A DNA stretch of 64,000 nucleotides from Plasmopara viticola. Lineage: Eukaryota > Oomycota > Peronosporomycetes > Peronosporales > Peronosporaceae. Shown here one piece after another: positions 45,025 through 57,186 of the stretch. The position numbers were made by a program, and so were the translations under genes. The notes beneath the pieces were generated by a model, which saw nothing but the letters and a program-made list of their open reading frames with translations, did no database searches and was not told the DNA's origin. Every line of letters begins with the position of its first letter. Positions within the stretch are counted from its first letter, which is position 1. The stretch spans positions 1,674,001 to 1,738,000 of the forward strand of contig MBPM02000004.1 in NCBI GenBank assembly GCA_001695595.3, written 5' to 3'.

Positions 45025-48000
45025 AAATAATAGCGAGATAGTATTAAGCTTGCAAGCAGATTGTAGGTCTTGAACCCGGGTGGAGGCAGCGGATATGACA
45101 TGTGCGTCAAGCTAAAAACTTCTTACCGAGATTAATTTGTGTTGCCGGGTCGAAGCTTGAAGGAAAACTGCGAGATAGCTGTAGTGTTCATCACTCAGAT
45201 AAAAGTGATTGTTGTCCAATTTGTGATCCTAAGCTCCTCTTTCAGCGACCCAAAAATTTCACCTCTGATGGTGACAACAGTTAAACCTGAGTGGTGAACA
45301 CTATTACAACAGCGTGCATTCGGCATGTGACTTAGTCCAGGTCTGTCAAAATTGATTTCTTTGCTTTCCGGTGGTCTTCGTACGATGACGGACTCTATTG
45401 CTATGACAGCAGATATTTTTACGCATTACATGCCAAATCGAGAGTTTATTCGACAATGTTAGACGAAACAAATGTGCACCCTGGTAGTCGCAAGAGCAAC
45501 GTGCAGTTTTAAGCAGGCGCACTTCATTAAATTATAATCCTCAAGCGAAGGAATGCATTTTATAACTATATATTCAAGTTTAATCTAAAAAAAGCGCTTA
45601 AGCGTCTACTCCGTGGAATATGCTTCACTTCCACAGTGTGTCGCTTCTTGGGGAAGCGGTTAGACTGTCCCATTCTGCTTCGTCTGCAATTCATGAGGCA
45701 TGACCTTGCATTGAGCAATCTTGTTTCTTTTATTACTCTTGCTATATAGAAACTACAGATCACACATGGCAAATTCAGATACAAAATGTTTGCCTGATCT
45801 GCATTTACTTTTTAATAGCTTTAAGATCTGCATATTTGCAAGGCCGTGGATGCGCTTCTAGTCGTCTTTATAGGACCAGCTTGGGCTTAAGCTTACTTAA
45901 AGCGTTCTTTAGTACGGTTTAATTCTTAGAGCGAACCTGTCAAAGATTTACTTTTTAATTCCTTTTTGGTTTTGGATGCGACAAGAAAGGATGCTATAAA
46001 GCTCAATGTGCTTGCCTATGCTCTTTTGCGTAGACCATATTATAAGTTGGCTCATTAAAAGCGCTTTTGACTAACGAAATTACCAGGGATATGAAATGGG
46101 TATTATCTAAGAGCCTTTGATAAAATAGTTTATCGTAGGCGAAGACGCCAGAGTCGAGAATAATAGCTCTCGACAGCTATCTCTTCTGCACTGCTACGAA
46201 ATAACCGACATACTGCTACACTATCGGTTGGTACCCGCAGGCTCACTTCAAGGCGTTTATTTGAATGACGAATACCTAGAGTACGTTGTACTTTTGGACC
46301 CCATGATGCTTCAACGATCCGTCACTCGAGACGAGAGGGAGCTTATTTCTCGGTCGCCAATGGTCTATTTAATAAGGGTCGATAAGATCAGCCCATATGT
46401 CGAATTCTTGACGAGCATGCCAATACTGACAGCCTGCTTGATATCAGTGACCTTGACTTTATCTTTTCCTTACCGGAGATAATGGTGGGATAGGAATATA
46501 GGTGCGTATATGCCGGCTAACAAATTAGTGCATTCGGCACCAGCTCTCGTGGCAAAGCAAGTCATAAATACGATGTTTAAATACTATAGTTGTCCGGACA
46601 CAATGGTTTCGATTGGTATCCACAGTTTCCCGCTGCGTTTTTTTTAGCTCCTCTGATTTTTATGAATTTGTTTGTGAACGCCAACAGCAAATCATTTACA
46701 GAGGCATGATCAAACTCTACACTGCACAGTATGTACGGTGAGATGCTAATTTGTGGAATGAACTTTCTATAGTTGGGCTTAATGATTTACGCATCTATGA
46801 GATCTATAAAATTGAACCAGTGCACCCCTGAGATCTGCAAGCACTTAAAGTACACATTACATTTAGATGTGCTGACCTTGATGATTAAGGAGTATCAGAA
46901 AAGGCTGTGTCTGCCAAACCGCTAAGTCTTCTTCAAAAGATGCGTAAGCATTTGCGCGACCGTGTATGCGTAATAAAATTTTTGGCTCTAGTAATTAGAC
47001 GGCGGCTCTTTCGTACAACTTGGGATCCTTTATACCCTTGAGGAGGTGATATAGATCCTTGTTCATGAATTTCACGAGCTTACTACTCGATAATATTGCT
47101 GCGCGTTTTAAGCGGGGTCTTGGACTACACCGAGAGCAAGAAGGCTTAAAAGAGATATGAAAAATCCTTAGTTCTATCATGTAAGACCAATTTCATACCC
47201 TAGGCTATTTTACTTCGAGATAAGCTGGACGTATGCAATCAGAGAGGCAAGATTGTAATTCGTCTATCAAAACTAAACAAAGATGAACACGGAATAGAGG
47301 ATAGAGGTGTGCTCGTGTATCGTCAAAACTACCGCTAAAAGGGTGAGACTGGCATTTTTTTTAGCAAAACAATTTCGTCTCAACGGACCATTAATAGCTC
47401 TAAAAATGCATGGGTGTCGAATTTCTAAAAAACGATACCGGTGCACCCAACCTTTTTTATGGGGCGTTTAATGAGGTATCTGATTCCCAGGAAATAAACT
47501 CGTTGTACAATAAGCTCAGGCCTTGACTATTCTAATGAGCACGATGCTTCTCAGCCTTATACTGGTAGCTTCAAAAATTATCAGGCACCGTATGGCCATT
47601 CTCACTCGCCTTACCAGCAAAGTCGAGCGCGGGACAGCGCTTAAGAAAAGGTTCTGGAGTTTACAGTGCGTAGCGAAGCAAAGGTGATCTCACGGGCACC
47701 AAAACCTTCCATTGTTGTGGCGTTACCAACCCGGCGACGTCCTTAGGCGGTTTGGTAGCCCCCGCGCTCGAACCTTACATTGCAGACCATTGTACATCAA
47801 TATGTCGAAGCGTCTCGAGTGGCCGAAGTGCTTCAAATCAACTTAGGAAAGCATTGTACTCTAAGCTTTACTGTGATTATTTTCTGGGTGAAATTCTACC
47901 CGGTCTTAAAACAGAAATTCACACTGTCTACAGTACCAGGGAAAAAGCACAGACCTGGTACAGGCCACCTTTGGCTTCAGGCTTTATATAATGCCAAAGT

Positions 48001-48186
48001 AAAATTCGTTGAGAGGTTAGGTGCAATACTTAGAGCACGCAATAGTCGCCGCAGGAAAAGGTATTTTCTAAAGGGTGTTTGAAGTGCCATGCAAGAAGTA
48101 ACCTCTAATGAGCTTTCGTAATGCGCACAGGATAAGTGTACTGCTAAGCGGTATCGTCTACGTAAGCCGAAAGTATCCATTTGCAA

Positions 48187-48210
48187 GGTCCGACATTTTG
48201 TTGTCGGACC
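48187..48210. repeat. 8-bp hairpin with 8-base loop
   Basis: GGTCCGAC and GTCGGACC flank ATTTTGTT. This is a GC-rich stem in AT-rich surroundings with no neighbouring gene to which it could be assigned. Confidence 0.5.
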
Positions 48211-48440
48211 CGCAGTCCAAGAAGTAGGTAGACCTCTCACGGAACGGCAACTTGTATCGCTACCCGGTGGTGGATAAGTCATTTATCCTTGCGCTTAGTG
48301 ACTTCGGCTACGGAACCCAGAGAAATGTACCAAGCCTGTCATCTTTGACTGATCTCTCTTCCATCCGGTCTCTCTCATGTACAAGGCGTCCCAGACTGGA
48401 TCTTTGCTAAAAAAACTTTATATTTCTTATAAAGTTGTAT

Positions 48441-48472
48441 AGCTGATTAGTCGCATAATAAGCTAATCAGCT
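48441..48472. repeat. 10-bp inverted repeat
   Basis: AGCTGATTAG (48441-48450) and CTAATCAGCT (48463-48472) are exact reverse complements 12 bases apart. No gene lies nearby. Confidence 0.5.
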
Positions 48473-50701
48473 TATTAACAGAATGCGCATATGTGTTCAG
48501 GATCCAGATGTAAGCTTTCTATAATTGACTTTGCGCAGCTCACACTCACATTTCACCATGCTAATGAGATGAGACATCCACATTTTTACGATCTTCTGCG
48601 GTTGCAAAGGCTTCAGAGATAAGTGAAGAAGAATATTGAAAAAAGCTTTTTTTCTCGGATCTCTAATCTAAAGCCGGTAGTCTTGTGGTAGCAGTTACCG
48701 GACTTTGCTGGAAGCTGGCTGACTATAACCAGTAGGGCAAGAGCCAAAATTACATCCGTAAGGCTGACGGTGACATAATCGAAATTCGAATGTGTTTATC
48801 AAAGGCGGTAAAGTACTGCTAGGTGTGAAAAAACCAGAGTAAGCGCAGTGGTTTCAGGCATCGGACCTTTCACAGTCCTAAAAAGGCATAGACCATCAAG
48901 CTTCTCAAAATAATGAGGGCCCATTCAGCATGTGAAGCGGGTCATTACAAGAAGAATTTGATTCTCAGGATGCTAAATCTCATGTAAATCCTGAGGTGCC
49001 TTTAGCATCTCTTTGATGCGCTGTCCCCGGCATTTCTAATTAGTTGCCCATACGGGAGTTGATAGTGACCCGCGTTATTTCCATAAGTTTAAAGGCTGTG
49101 TACCAATAAGTTTGAGTGCTTTGAGTGGCCGGACGAAAATTGATGTTATTGCCAGAAAATCTACTTTTTGACGCGTTGCCTAGACCTCGCGCTGAGACAC
49201 GCCGTAGGCGATATTACTTTAAAGCTGATCAAATAAGCAAGTCCATGTTCTCTTTTTGAGTCTCAAAGTCCTAATTCACCCCGAAATACCCGCTTTCTGA
49301 TCGCCAGGGCTGACCTAAACGTACTGCAAACTCATGCACGCGCATTCGATCGCGCGAAAATTGAGCTTTTCATAAAGACGGCGCAAGATTAAGACAAAAG
49401 AGGCAAATACCAGCGCTCGTTGACTGCTATATTTATCTCACAGGCGCCAATAGCTTCTTGTGAAGCGGTGCGGTTGTTGCGCATCACAGAGCTAAAGAAG
49501 CATTGAAACGGCTCCAGCATGACTGACCAAAGGTCGCTGCGATCTGATATCAAAAGCACCGGCACTCGTATGTGAAATAAAGATAAAGTTAAAGTGATCG
49601 TTACTATCGCGTAGTACTTACGCTTTCAGCAGTTAATAGCAATTTGCCAAAGCCAAGACATTCCAGGGATGAGTTGTCTCTATTCAACTAAGTAGACAAA
49701 TTGCACTTTAAGCTCACGGACGTAAAGTGCTTTGTTTGAGATGGTTGAAGTTAGCGTTGTATTGAGCTGAAGCCTTTCCCAGGCTCTCCAATTGATGGTA
49801 ACCGTAGCTGGAAGAATCCTTATAACAGGTGCAGGGTACCTTAAAGGTATATTTTAAAAGGGATGTGATGCGGTGTTCAGAGCACGCAAGGAGCTGCCAC
49901 TAAAATAAGCTTTTTAGACCAAGTGACGTTTATCGATGTACACCTCTAGCGAACTCTTAAAGCGCTCAAGACAGGTGAGCGTCATTCTCGACGCCATGGT
50001 CTGTAACGTCCGGGTAGTACTCAACCCTCATCCTTGTCGAGCCCTTTGTCCAGAAAAAGCGTAAATTTCTCACGGGACAGCGACATCAGCTGTGCTCGGC
50101 GGTATGCGAGTCGCGTATCCTTCTTTAGAGTCGTCGGCCACAAGGCCCACTTGGGAAATTTTAAAAGGTTCTCGTCTCGTGTTCTTAAATTTGGCGGCCT
50201 CATCAACAAGGGCGTCCCAGATCGAGTCCATTTTTCTGGAGTTCGTAAACTATCCTGCAGGTCATTTGCACAGCCAGTCACAGCTTTTGTGGGAGGTGCC
50301 GCGCGAGTTGCAGGCACGGCCTTCGACCGATTTTGGTGCAGCGGCACACGAAAAAGCCGAAGCAACCTCATTCGGCGTTAGCTTGGTCATTGTAGATAAA
50401 AAATTTCCACCTCAGTCAAACCTTTGCGAAACTCTTTGGCAAATCGGTATTTCATACCGCTTTGCAACACCGGTATGGATATACTCTAAAATTCAACACA
50501 TTTACTGAATAACAGGTAAGATAAAGATACTTTATAATAAAGTGTTGGATAAATTAGTTAAAAGGGAAAATAGATTGGGCTCAAAATTTAGCTTTTAATA
50601 CCTCGCGATCGCAAAAACTCCAATGTGTGCGAAATACAATCTAATAAAGCACCGCGTATCAAAGATCAGCATCATCGACTTCAAAGTCCTCGTCCTCGTC
50701 C

Positions 50702-52744
50702 TTACTGGATGCATACGTACGTTGCCACGACCACAGCGACAGCGTTCAACAGGTTTGCAACACGAACGACACTCGCGCCAGACGACGAGCCTGAAGCTGA
50801 AGACGGGGAGGTCGAGGTAGGTGCGGAAGTCTCTGCAGTATCTTGCGTAGCGTCGTCACCAACGTTGGTCGTCGAGTCTCCTAGCCCTGCATTCGAAGCA
50901 GACGAGATAGGTTTCGAGCCCTTCGTTGCTGGAGTAGCAGGGGTTTCTGGCTCAGGCGTAGCTGCCTCTGATTCAGTAGTATTTAAATGAACCGTGCCTG
51001 ACTGAGTCGAATTCAGTTCCGTACTTCCCAAGTCAGTAGTGTTTAATTCAGTACTGTCCAAGTCAGTACTACTTGACTCAGTACTTTCCAAATCAGTAGT
51101 ACTGGACTCGATCGTACCAAATTCTGGAGGACTTGACTCGGGCGTACCAGATTCAGTAAGACTTGACTCAGTCGTGCCAGATTGAGGAGGACGTGACTGA
51201 ATCGTACCGGACTCGGTAGTCTCATCCGGTACAATCAAACCTGGCGCAGATATTGCTGGCGCTTCAAGAGCAGGAGACGAAGAACTCGTCGTCGGGTTTT
51301 GAGACGCCGTGGACGGCGACGACCCCGAGGTGGGTGCGGTACTAGGGCTTGTCGGTGGAGTCGAAGGAGCAGCGGTACCACCGACACACGTCATGGCTAA
51401 ATCTTCTTTTTTTGCTGGCGAATTGCACTTTTGTTCACCAGGGCACACATCCGGTGCGAGGTTCTCGACACACAACATCCAACACGTGGTACCACTACTC
51501 GTCGAGGCGTGGCAGTCACAATATTGTTGACACAGAGCCACGTCACTCGCTGCAGCGTGGTTGCACGTGATTTGACACGACGATGTCAAGTCACTTGACG
51601 ACGCCGTGCTCTTGAGGGAGCAGATTTGAGGGGCACACGTGTTCGCCGACGCGACTAATCGACGATGAGGGGGACACGCCACGGTACCAAAGCGCTGTGC
51701 CTCTTCGGTACCTTGTTGTACCAAATATCGGGTCGTCTGGTTCGCGTATTGTCCAAACGTGAGTCCTGAATTCGCCATCACGTGCTCAGACTCGAGCAAC
51801 AGCATCTTGCCAAACCACGCACGCAAGACTTTGGACCGCGCGTCTTCTTTCAGGAAAGTGACCGAGTGCGGGTATTGCATGCCATGCAACACGGAACGGA
51901 GCGGTGGTGACGTGTGTACCCACTCTTCGATCCCCGCTCCAAGCATCAAAATGAGCTCATTGGGGTCCAACACTGGCCGCACTATCTCGCCGTGTGCCGT
52001 CTGGATCACCAAGCCTGCCTCGTTGCCTCGTGTCTCCAACACGTGCAACGTGTCGGCTTCTGTCACTTCAAAGTACTCGGGGGCACTCATGGCAATCATC
52101 ACGCCATTGTCCGTATGCAATTCCAACGACAAGTCGGTGAGCTCGAGGTGGGAAGCATCAGCGACTTGATCGAGTACTTGAGCACCTTCGTAGGCGTGGA
52201 AATGATCCAAGTGGACCGATTCTTCGAGCAACTTGCGTGCCGTCATCATCATGCCGCCTCGATCGGCTGCAATGTGGAACTTTTGCGTGGCATCGAGCGC
52301 AGTACCGACGTTCGCCACGGCTTGTTCGACCACTAGGCTAAACGCGGCGTGGACTGCTGCGTAGTCGGGACAGCGTGCCAATAGGTCGGCACTTTGGTCC
52401 AACGACTGTACCAATCGACGACCAGACTCGAGGCTCACCGTGTACCGATTGGTACGGTCTCGCAATTCCCGATGCAAAAGAAAGGCCGCCCCTCCTTGTT
52501 TTTGGACTTGGACCGCACACGTTGCCGCCGTGCGCAGGTACTCTAGTCGCAACTTTGCAAAGTCGGGTACATTTTGCAACGCAATAATGCCATTTTCCTG
52601 CAATTGCGCAAGCAACTCCAAGTTGTACGCATTCGTTGGGGTACCCGAGAGCTGGGTGAAATCGATCGGGGGTACACGGAAATCACGCGGTTGCAACGCT
52701 GCAGTTTGTGACGATAAGAGCAGTGGGATCAAGTAGCGCAGCAT
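50702..52744 (-). CDS. Secreted 2OG-Fe(II) oxygenase-like protein with mucin-like tail, copy 2
   Basis: A 680-residue protein with the same plan as copy 1: signal peptide (MLRYLIPLLLSSQTAA), oxygenase-like domain with HTDNG and LHGMQYPHS, Cys-rich part, Ser/Thr-rich stalk and hydrophobic C-terminus. I count seven substitutions in the first 455 residues relative to copy 1 (e.g. I8L, Val to Met in RGGVMM, Tyr to Phe in GLTYGQ). The stalk differs at dozens of sites and is 12 residues longer (ESTESSSTDLDSTELNTTDL type repeats). The C-terminal 60 residues are again nearly identical. All candidate metal ligands are kept and the Arg-to-Pro change in RxS is shared, so that change predates the duplication. 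Either copy may be the parent. Confidence 0.85.
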   Translation of the reverse strand: MLRYLIPLLLSSQTAALQPRDFRVPPIDFTQLSGTPTNAYNLELLAQLQENGIIALQNVPDFAKLRLEYLRTAATCAVQVQKQGGAAFLLHRELRDRTNRYTVSLESGRRLVQSLDQSADLLARCPDYAAVHAAFSLVVEQAVANVGTALDATQKFHIAADRGGMMMTARKLLEESVHLDHFHAYEGAQVLDQVADASHLELTDLSLELHTDNGVMIAMSAPEYFEVTEADTLHVLETRGNEAGLVIQTAHGEIVRPVLDPNELILMLGAGIEEWVHTSPPLRSVLHGMQYPHSVTFLKEDARSKVLRAWFGKMLLLESEHVMANSGLTFGQYANQTTRYLVQQGTEEAQRFGTVACPPHRRLVASANTCAPQICSLKSTASSSDLTSSCQITCNHAAASDVALCQQYCDCHASTSSGTTCWMLCVENLAPDVCPGEQKCNSPAKKEDLAMTCVGGTAAPSTPPTSPSTAPTSGSSPSTASQNPTTSSSSPALEAPAISAPGLIVPDETTESGTIQSRPPQSGTTESSLTESGTPESSPPEFGTIESSTTDLESTESSSTDLDSTELNTTDLGSTELNSTQSGTVHLNTTESEAATPEPETPATPATKGSKPISSASNAGLGDSTTNVGDDATQDTAETSAPTSTSPSSASGSSSGASVVRVANLLNAVAVVVATYVCIQ

Positions 52745-53632
52745 GGCGGTAGCGAGCGTGAAGTGACGTAGAGGAGGCGGAGCGAATTGGCAACTGACCT
52801 TATGTGCGTCTGCGGAGTGCCGCCGAGTCTTTGTCTCCTACTTTTCCGCGCCGATCTGTTATTTCGCATCGTCCGTGCGGTACATGTACCTGCGCTGTAA
52901 AGAACGAAAAAAGTGCTGGGAAATTCTGTGCGCCCTTAAAATGTGCTTTTAGTGTAGAGGAGTTTTCACTTTGCTGTCGCTTTTGCCACTTTTGAATAGC
53001 AATACTTTATTGGTCAAGACTTTTTTAGTAGTGACCACTGATAACGTGATTGCTTATGTCATGGGGGAGGCCAAGGACGTCGCAAGCATCTTTTCTCTGA
53101 GGTCTAGCAAACATTGTTTTCAAAAGTGACTACCGCGTGCGCGTGCACTTGATGCTAAGCAACAATTGACTTATGTGATAAACTGGGGGATGTTGTCGTT
53201 CTAGTGCTATCCCAATATTATTGGGTCGTTTACAAAGGTGGGAAGTAACGGAACCACGCGCGAAGTTGCAAAAGTGAAGATTTCGCTCGTTTTTCGATAA
53301 ATCATGTTATAGTATCAATATCAGCGAAAATTTTACATATTCAAAGATTTAGTCAAGATCAGAGATCAAAAGAGTGGGTTAATCGGGGTACCTACTACTT
53401 GTTTCGCACTATAACGAGGGAATCGATTTTGGCACTGGAGAAAACGGCTCTTTTTTTGTAGAAAAGCGCACTTTTTACAAGCTCTAATTGCAAACAGGAC
53501 CAGATCTTGACAGTATCCGAGTATAGGACATGTTACTACTGACATCTGATGTTATCAGGGAAAGTCGAGCATTACACCAAGGAACCGGTTTTCTACTAGT
53601 TGATCATTGATGGCCTTGCCGGTAATTGAATT
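52745..53632. other. Gap between oxygenase copy 2 and the SINE
   Basis: The first 55 bases are the copy 2 leader. Beyond 52800 the sequence is unrelated to the copy 1 flank. One 63-codon frame (52804-52995) is unrecognised. The rest is AT-rich and featureless. Confidence 0.55.
52781..52799 (-). promoter_or_regulatory. Inr-like core promoter of copy 2
   Basis: The minus strand reads GGTCAGTTGCCAATTCGC, identical to the copy 1 element, and lies 37-55 bases before the ATG at 52744. Different DNA lies immediately upstream of it, so the two copies probably depend on different distal promoters. Confidence 0.4.
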
Positions 53633-53963
53633 TCAAGGATAGTATTGTATTGTATTACGTTATCGCGTTGCCAAGTTATTCACGTGCTAGACTCAGTCTG
53701 GCTAGTCCACGGCATAGAGTGGTGTCCGCATACGTCGGGTCTCGTTCGGCGGGCAGTGCATCCAGCACCGAGGTCGTGAGGGTCTTCCATTATTTTGCTT
53801 AGCTCTGACTTGGTAAGAGCTCAAGTGGCGCCCGGTGCTGGAGACCGTCGCGTCGAGGGTGAGACTCGTTAGAGACCTGCAGATGCCCGAAGCGCGCGAG
53901 CATTTAGCCCCCGCGCTTGGAAGGAGGGCGTTACCCCAACCTTTTCCGAAAATCAAGGATAGT
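53633..53963 (-). mobile_element. SINE with 11-bp target-site duplication
   Basis: An insert of about 309 bp (53644-53952), clearly GC-richer than its flanks, stands between exact copies of TCAAGGATAGT (53633-53643 and 53953-53963). On the minus strand the insert ends in AATACAATACAATAC, a short tandem tail typical of SINEs. It begins near GGTTGGGGTAACGCCCTCC, then TTCCAAGCGCGGGGGC, which resembles the D and anticodon arms of a tRNA-Gly (loop CTTCCAA, anticodon TCC), partly mutated. No protein is expected; the 84-codon frame inside is incidental. Known: Phytophthora infestans carries several tRNA-related SINE families. Confidence 0.65.
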
Positions 53964-55803
53964 CTTGCAGCTATATCTCCGAAACGCTAGTTTCGTCGTA
54001 TAGAAGAATGTGGTTTGACAGTATCCTCTTGTATGCTAAATCAAAAGTTTTGGGAACGACGCACAGAATGTGCATGGTGTGTGACAATTACGCCAGGTGG
54101 TGTAAAATTCAAAGTTGTCTTTCCTAATTTACGAGGATCGAGTCTAGTAGATAAGTTAGACGCGCGTGATTTACATAAAAAAGTCATTAAATGAGAGTCA
54201 CAGTGAGCTGATTAAGGCAGCAGAGTTGCTTCGTTTACATAATGTTTGCACACTACCTATACTGATTAGTCACAAAATTGTTGTGACTATAAGAGGCTTT
54301 CGCTTGGATATGCTCGTGAGTGTATTTGTCTATAGTCGTTTTAACGATTATCAGGTGGCACTGGAGACCCATTAAAAACACCCAAGGCTTGGCTTTGAGG
54401 ACATGAGTGTCAAATATCATTATGCTAACATCAGCATTTTAATATTTGTGAAGATATGGTGAAATCCTAAGCCCTGCTCAACAACAATTTTGGCACAGGT
54501 GTCTAAGGACCACTAATGAGGAAGGACGAGAAAAAAGTACGTTTTCAAAAGGTCAATTAAAACTTTTTTCTGCGGCTCCCTAACAGGCAAATGTTTGCAG
54601 ACTTTATCGTTGGCGCAGCACAATGAAACTTAAAGGGCAAAGGAAGGTAATCATATCCATTTTATTTTAAGTCTAGATGTAGAAAGATGTGGCCTTAATA
54701 AGATGATGATGACTCGTAGTATACGACATGCACCCACTTAATATCTACATTGGTCTGCATTGCAAAGATAATCGAAATATATAGCTTTGTCTAAATTGCA
54801 GAAATTAGATGGTAGGGGTACAATTTGCCGTGCTGAGAGAAGCATAATCCCTTATTCAAACTGGACTGTACCCATTTATTACATCTAGTGTACTGTACAA
54901 CGCCCACCCGGACGTGTAACCCGACAACTTGTCCCTCCTTAGATTTGTTTATCTACAAGTGCCGATGCGCTATTTATCTGATCGTAAGCATCAGGCACAT
55001 GCTACTTTCCTTTCACTTTTAAATGCAGAAAGCCGGTCACGTGTGTGAGGACTTCGACCTCTATACCACGCGAGTCTTAAGCAACAGGATTCAACAGGCT
55101 TACACTACTCTCGTGGCAGTGGCCATGGCCTGCTGACACAATCAATATTGTGTATCCTCTGTTAGCGTATTTATGGTGACTCACGTCCGCATATTTCTTA
55201 AACAAAGGATGTACAGCATTCTTAATGTCTTCAAAACATGAGCTCAGGCACAGCGTACTGGCTAATTCAAAACACATTTGCTGTGCGGTGGATGTATTGA
55301 TAATCATCAAAATGATATTTCATGTCCTTAGTTTTATTTGCAGTCACTTCGAATTCATCGAGGTCCAGTAAGTCTGACTCGTCAACCAGTGTTCATAACT
55401 TACTTCATCTGATATTACACAGATGAGTCAATTTTCTTTGTCGATCAAGTAATTTTGCTGAGCTTCTGACACCTCTGGATCGGTTTGCATTTCAGCTTTA
55501 TTTACTTGTATTGGGGCTAAGATCTGGTTGTTATGTCACCTCCTATAATTTGTGTGTCTAACTCACGATACCGTGCAGGCTTGATACTCGCATTTGGTAC
55601 CCATCTGTAGGAGGTTGTTGCCTCCATTTAGAGTGCTATATCAAGCAACTTTGGTTGTCCGTGCTGATAGCAGAGTCCGGGAGCTAATTAAAAATATGAA
55701 GACGTCACCACGCCTTCCTTTGAAAAATATCAGTTTTTTCTATGATATGCATACCTGTGCTGGGTCAATACTTGGCCAGGCCTTTATCTAAAGAAGCCAC
55801 ATG

Positions 55804-56050
55804 CGCAACAGGGGTGAAACATGACTCACTGAGCCCCTCATGCCCTAGCTTGGGCCGCCGATATCTATGACCTTGCCCCTCCAGCTATTCTAAGTATTGT
55901 GCTTTCTAGCTGCCGCATGCCCAGTATAGTCAGACCTGTTCATGTTAAGAAGAAACGATGACTCTGTGCTGTCGAAGTTTTCAGAATTTATAGCCAGGTC
56001 TATCTTGGCTTCTGACATTAAGAATTGTCTAGTTAGTCAGCCAATGTCAG
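55804..56050 (+). repeat. Dispersed repeat pair, copy 1 (partner 60245-60480)
   Basis: Matching words occur in the same order in both places: TTGTGCTTTCTAGCTGCCGC versus CTGTGCTTTTCTAGCCACAG, then AGAAACGATGACTCTGTGCT versus AGAAACTACTTTGTGCTG with TCGAA, then TAGCCAGGTCTATCTTGGC versus CAGCCAGTTCAATTTACATG. Many substitutions and small gaps separate them. The element is unidentified, probably an old transposon. Confidence 0.5.
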
Positions 56051-56919
56051 ACGCACTTTGTTTTTGTTGCTCTCTCTTAAAGCATCAGCCTGTCTACTTT
56101 GGCCAATTGCAATCGCTTGCCGAAAAGTTCTTGACTCAGTCTACCAAGAAGCAAACTGAGTTTTTGTGATTCTGTGAGCTTACATGCTTAAACAGTAGTC
56201 AACTGCTGCTTTCTCCTTGAAAAGCATTCCAGCATTTATGCTATCAAGATACCAGGTCCTATACTGTGTATGAACATCCGTCATAAAAATCTCAGTAGAA
56301 TCATTCCCGTCTCGGAAAATAGTTCTTTATCCCAAACCAGTGGTATTTCTCTCGCGTAAAAGCGTTGTCTGTGCGAAAGAAGTATTTTTTAAGACGGACG
56401 TTTCATTTGTCGTCCCTCTTCGCGATAGCCTCGTTTTCTTTTTATTCCGGCATAACAGCAAAGGTTGCTGTGCTAGGATATGTTTAGATCCATTGGAGCT
56501 AAAGCAGATTGGCGGGCTCTTGTTAAGCTAGAATAAGCCAATCTGCGACTGTCCTCCTCTTAAAAATCACCTCTTTCATCGTTGCAGCCTGAGTTGAGCT
56601 TAAGGCAGGCCTACTCTGTGGCCGCCTATTGAGCACATTCACTTTGGCGTGTTCGGGAAGTGGCGCCCATTGTAAATGCTGTCAACTCCTGTAATCATAC
56701 ACAAAATGCATGTTCACCTTGAATGCAGGCTAAAAGCGTGTATGTTGGTGGAACCCTAAGTTCGCAAAAAAAAACGTTGCTCGCAGCTGTACTATTATAT
56801 GTTACTAAGATTCGAAACGTTTTGTGAAGTGGTTTAACGGTAAAGTGCCTAAATCTAACTTTGCCTCTACTCCCTTAATTAAAAAAAAGGTTCTACTTTG
56901 TCTTCTTTTCAAACGGCTT

Positions 56920-57186
56920 TCACGCTACAGTAGGAGCTGGAAAAGCCTGTGGCGACCGAGCTCTAGAGCATAGCTGCTGCTCGTGATTTCCGAATGCCTT
57001 GTTGTGTTTCAGCTGCTTGAATGCAAGGAACGCTGCAAATATAGCAGCCCCATCAGGCCCATAGAATCCAGCACTGATTTGTAGCAGCGCTACCTTCTTG
57101 TCCGATAGATGCCTGAAGGAGGTTGTATCCATTTCAAAAGTTGTGTGAAATTTCGGAATGTCTAGCACGGTGGACAGAGGTACCAT
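56920..57186 (-). pseudogene. Relic of an unknown repeated coding element, copy C
   Basis: An 88-codon frame contains HLSDKKVALLQISAGFYGPD and GAAIFAAFLAFKQLKHNKAF. The core matches copies A (23.2-23.4 kb) and B (35.0-35.2 kb). It is the longest open copy, but no domain is recognised and no partner exon is seen. Confidence 0.4.

Larger units (their letters stand above)
43572..50669. other. Long decayed non-coding block inside the inverted repeat
   Basis: About 7 kb without a supported gene. It contains a possible LINE reverse transcriptase scrap at 44.1-44.3 kb and three inverted repeats (45.0, 48.2 and 48.45 kb), listed separately. Minus- and plus-strand frames near 47.8-48.1 and 50.0-50.4 kb reach 100-138 codons but overlap one another and show no domain. 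No trace of a third gene copy was seen. Confidence 0.55.
50670..52799 (-). repeat. Inverted gene duplication, arm 2 (partner 35622-37710)
   Basis: Reverse complement of arm 1, from the Inr-like GGTCAGTTGCC at 52799 down to about 30 bases past the stop. After the stop both arms share GTAAGGAYGAGGAC and then AGTCGATG-like words before similarity is lost. The two arms enclose about 13 kb containing the EDR2-like and pseudo-protease genes. Confidence 0.9.

Noticed and set aside
53702..53956. 84-codon frame in the GC-rich segment at 53.7-54.0 kb
   Set aside because: The segment is a SINE with target duplications, which does not encode protein.
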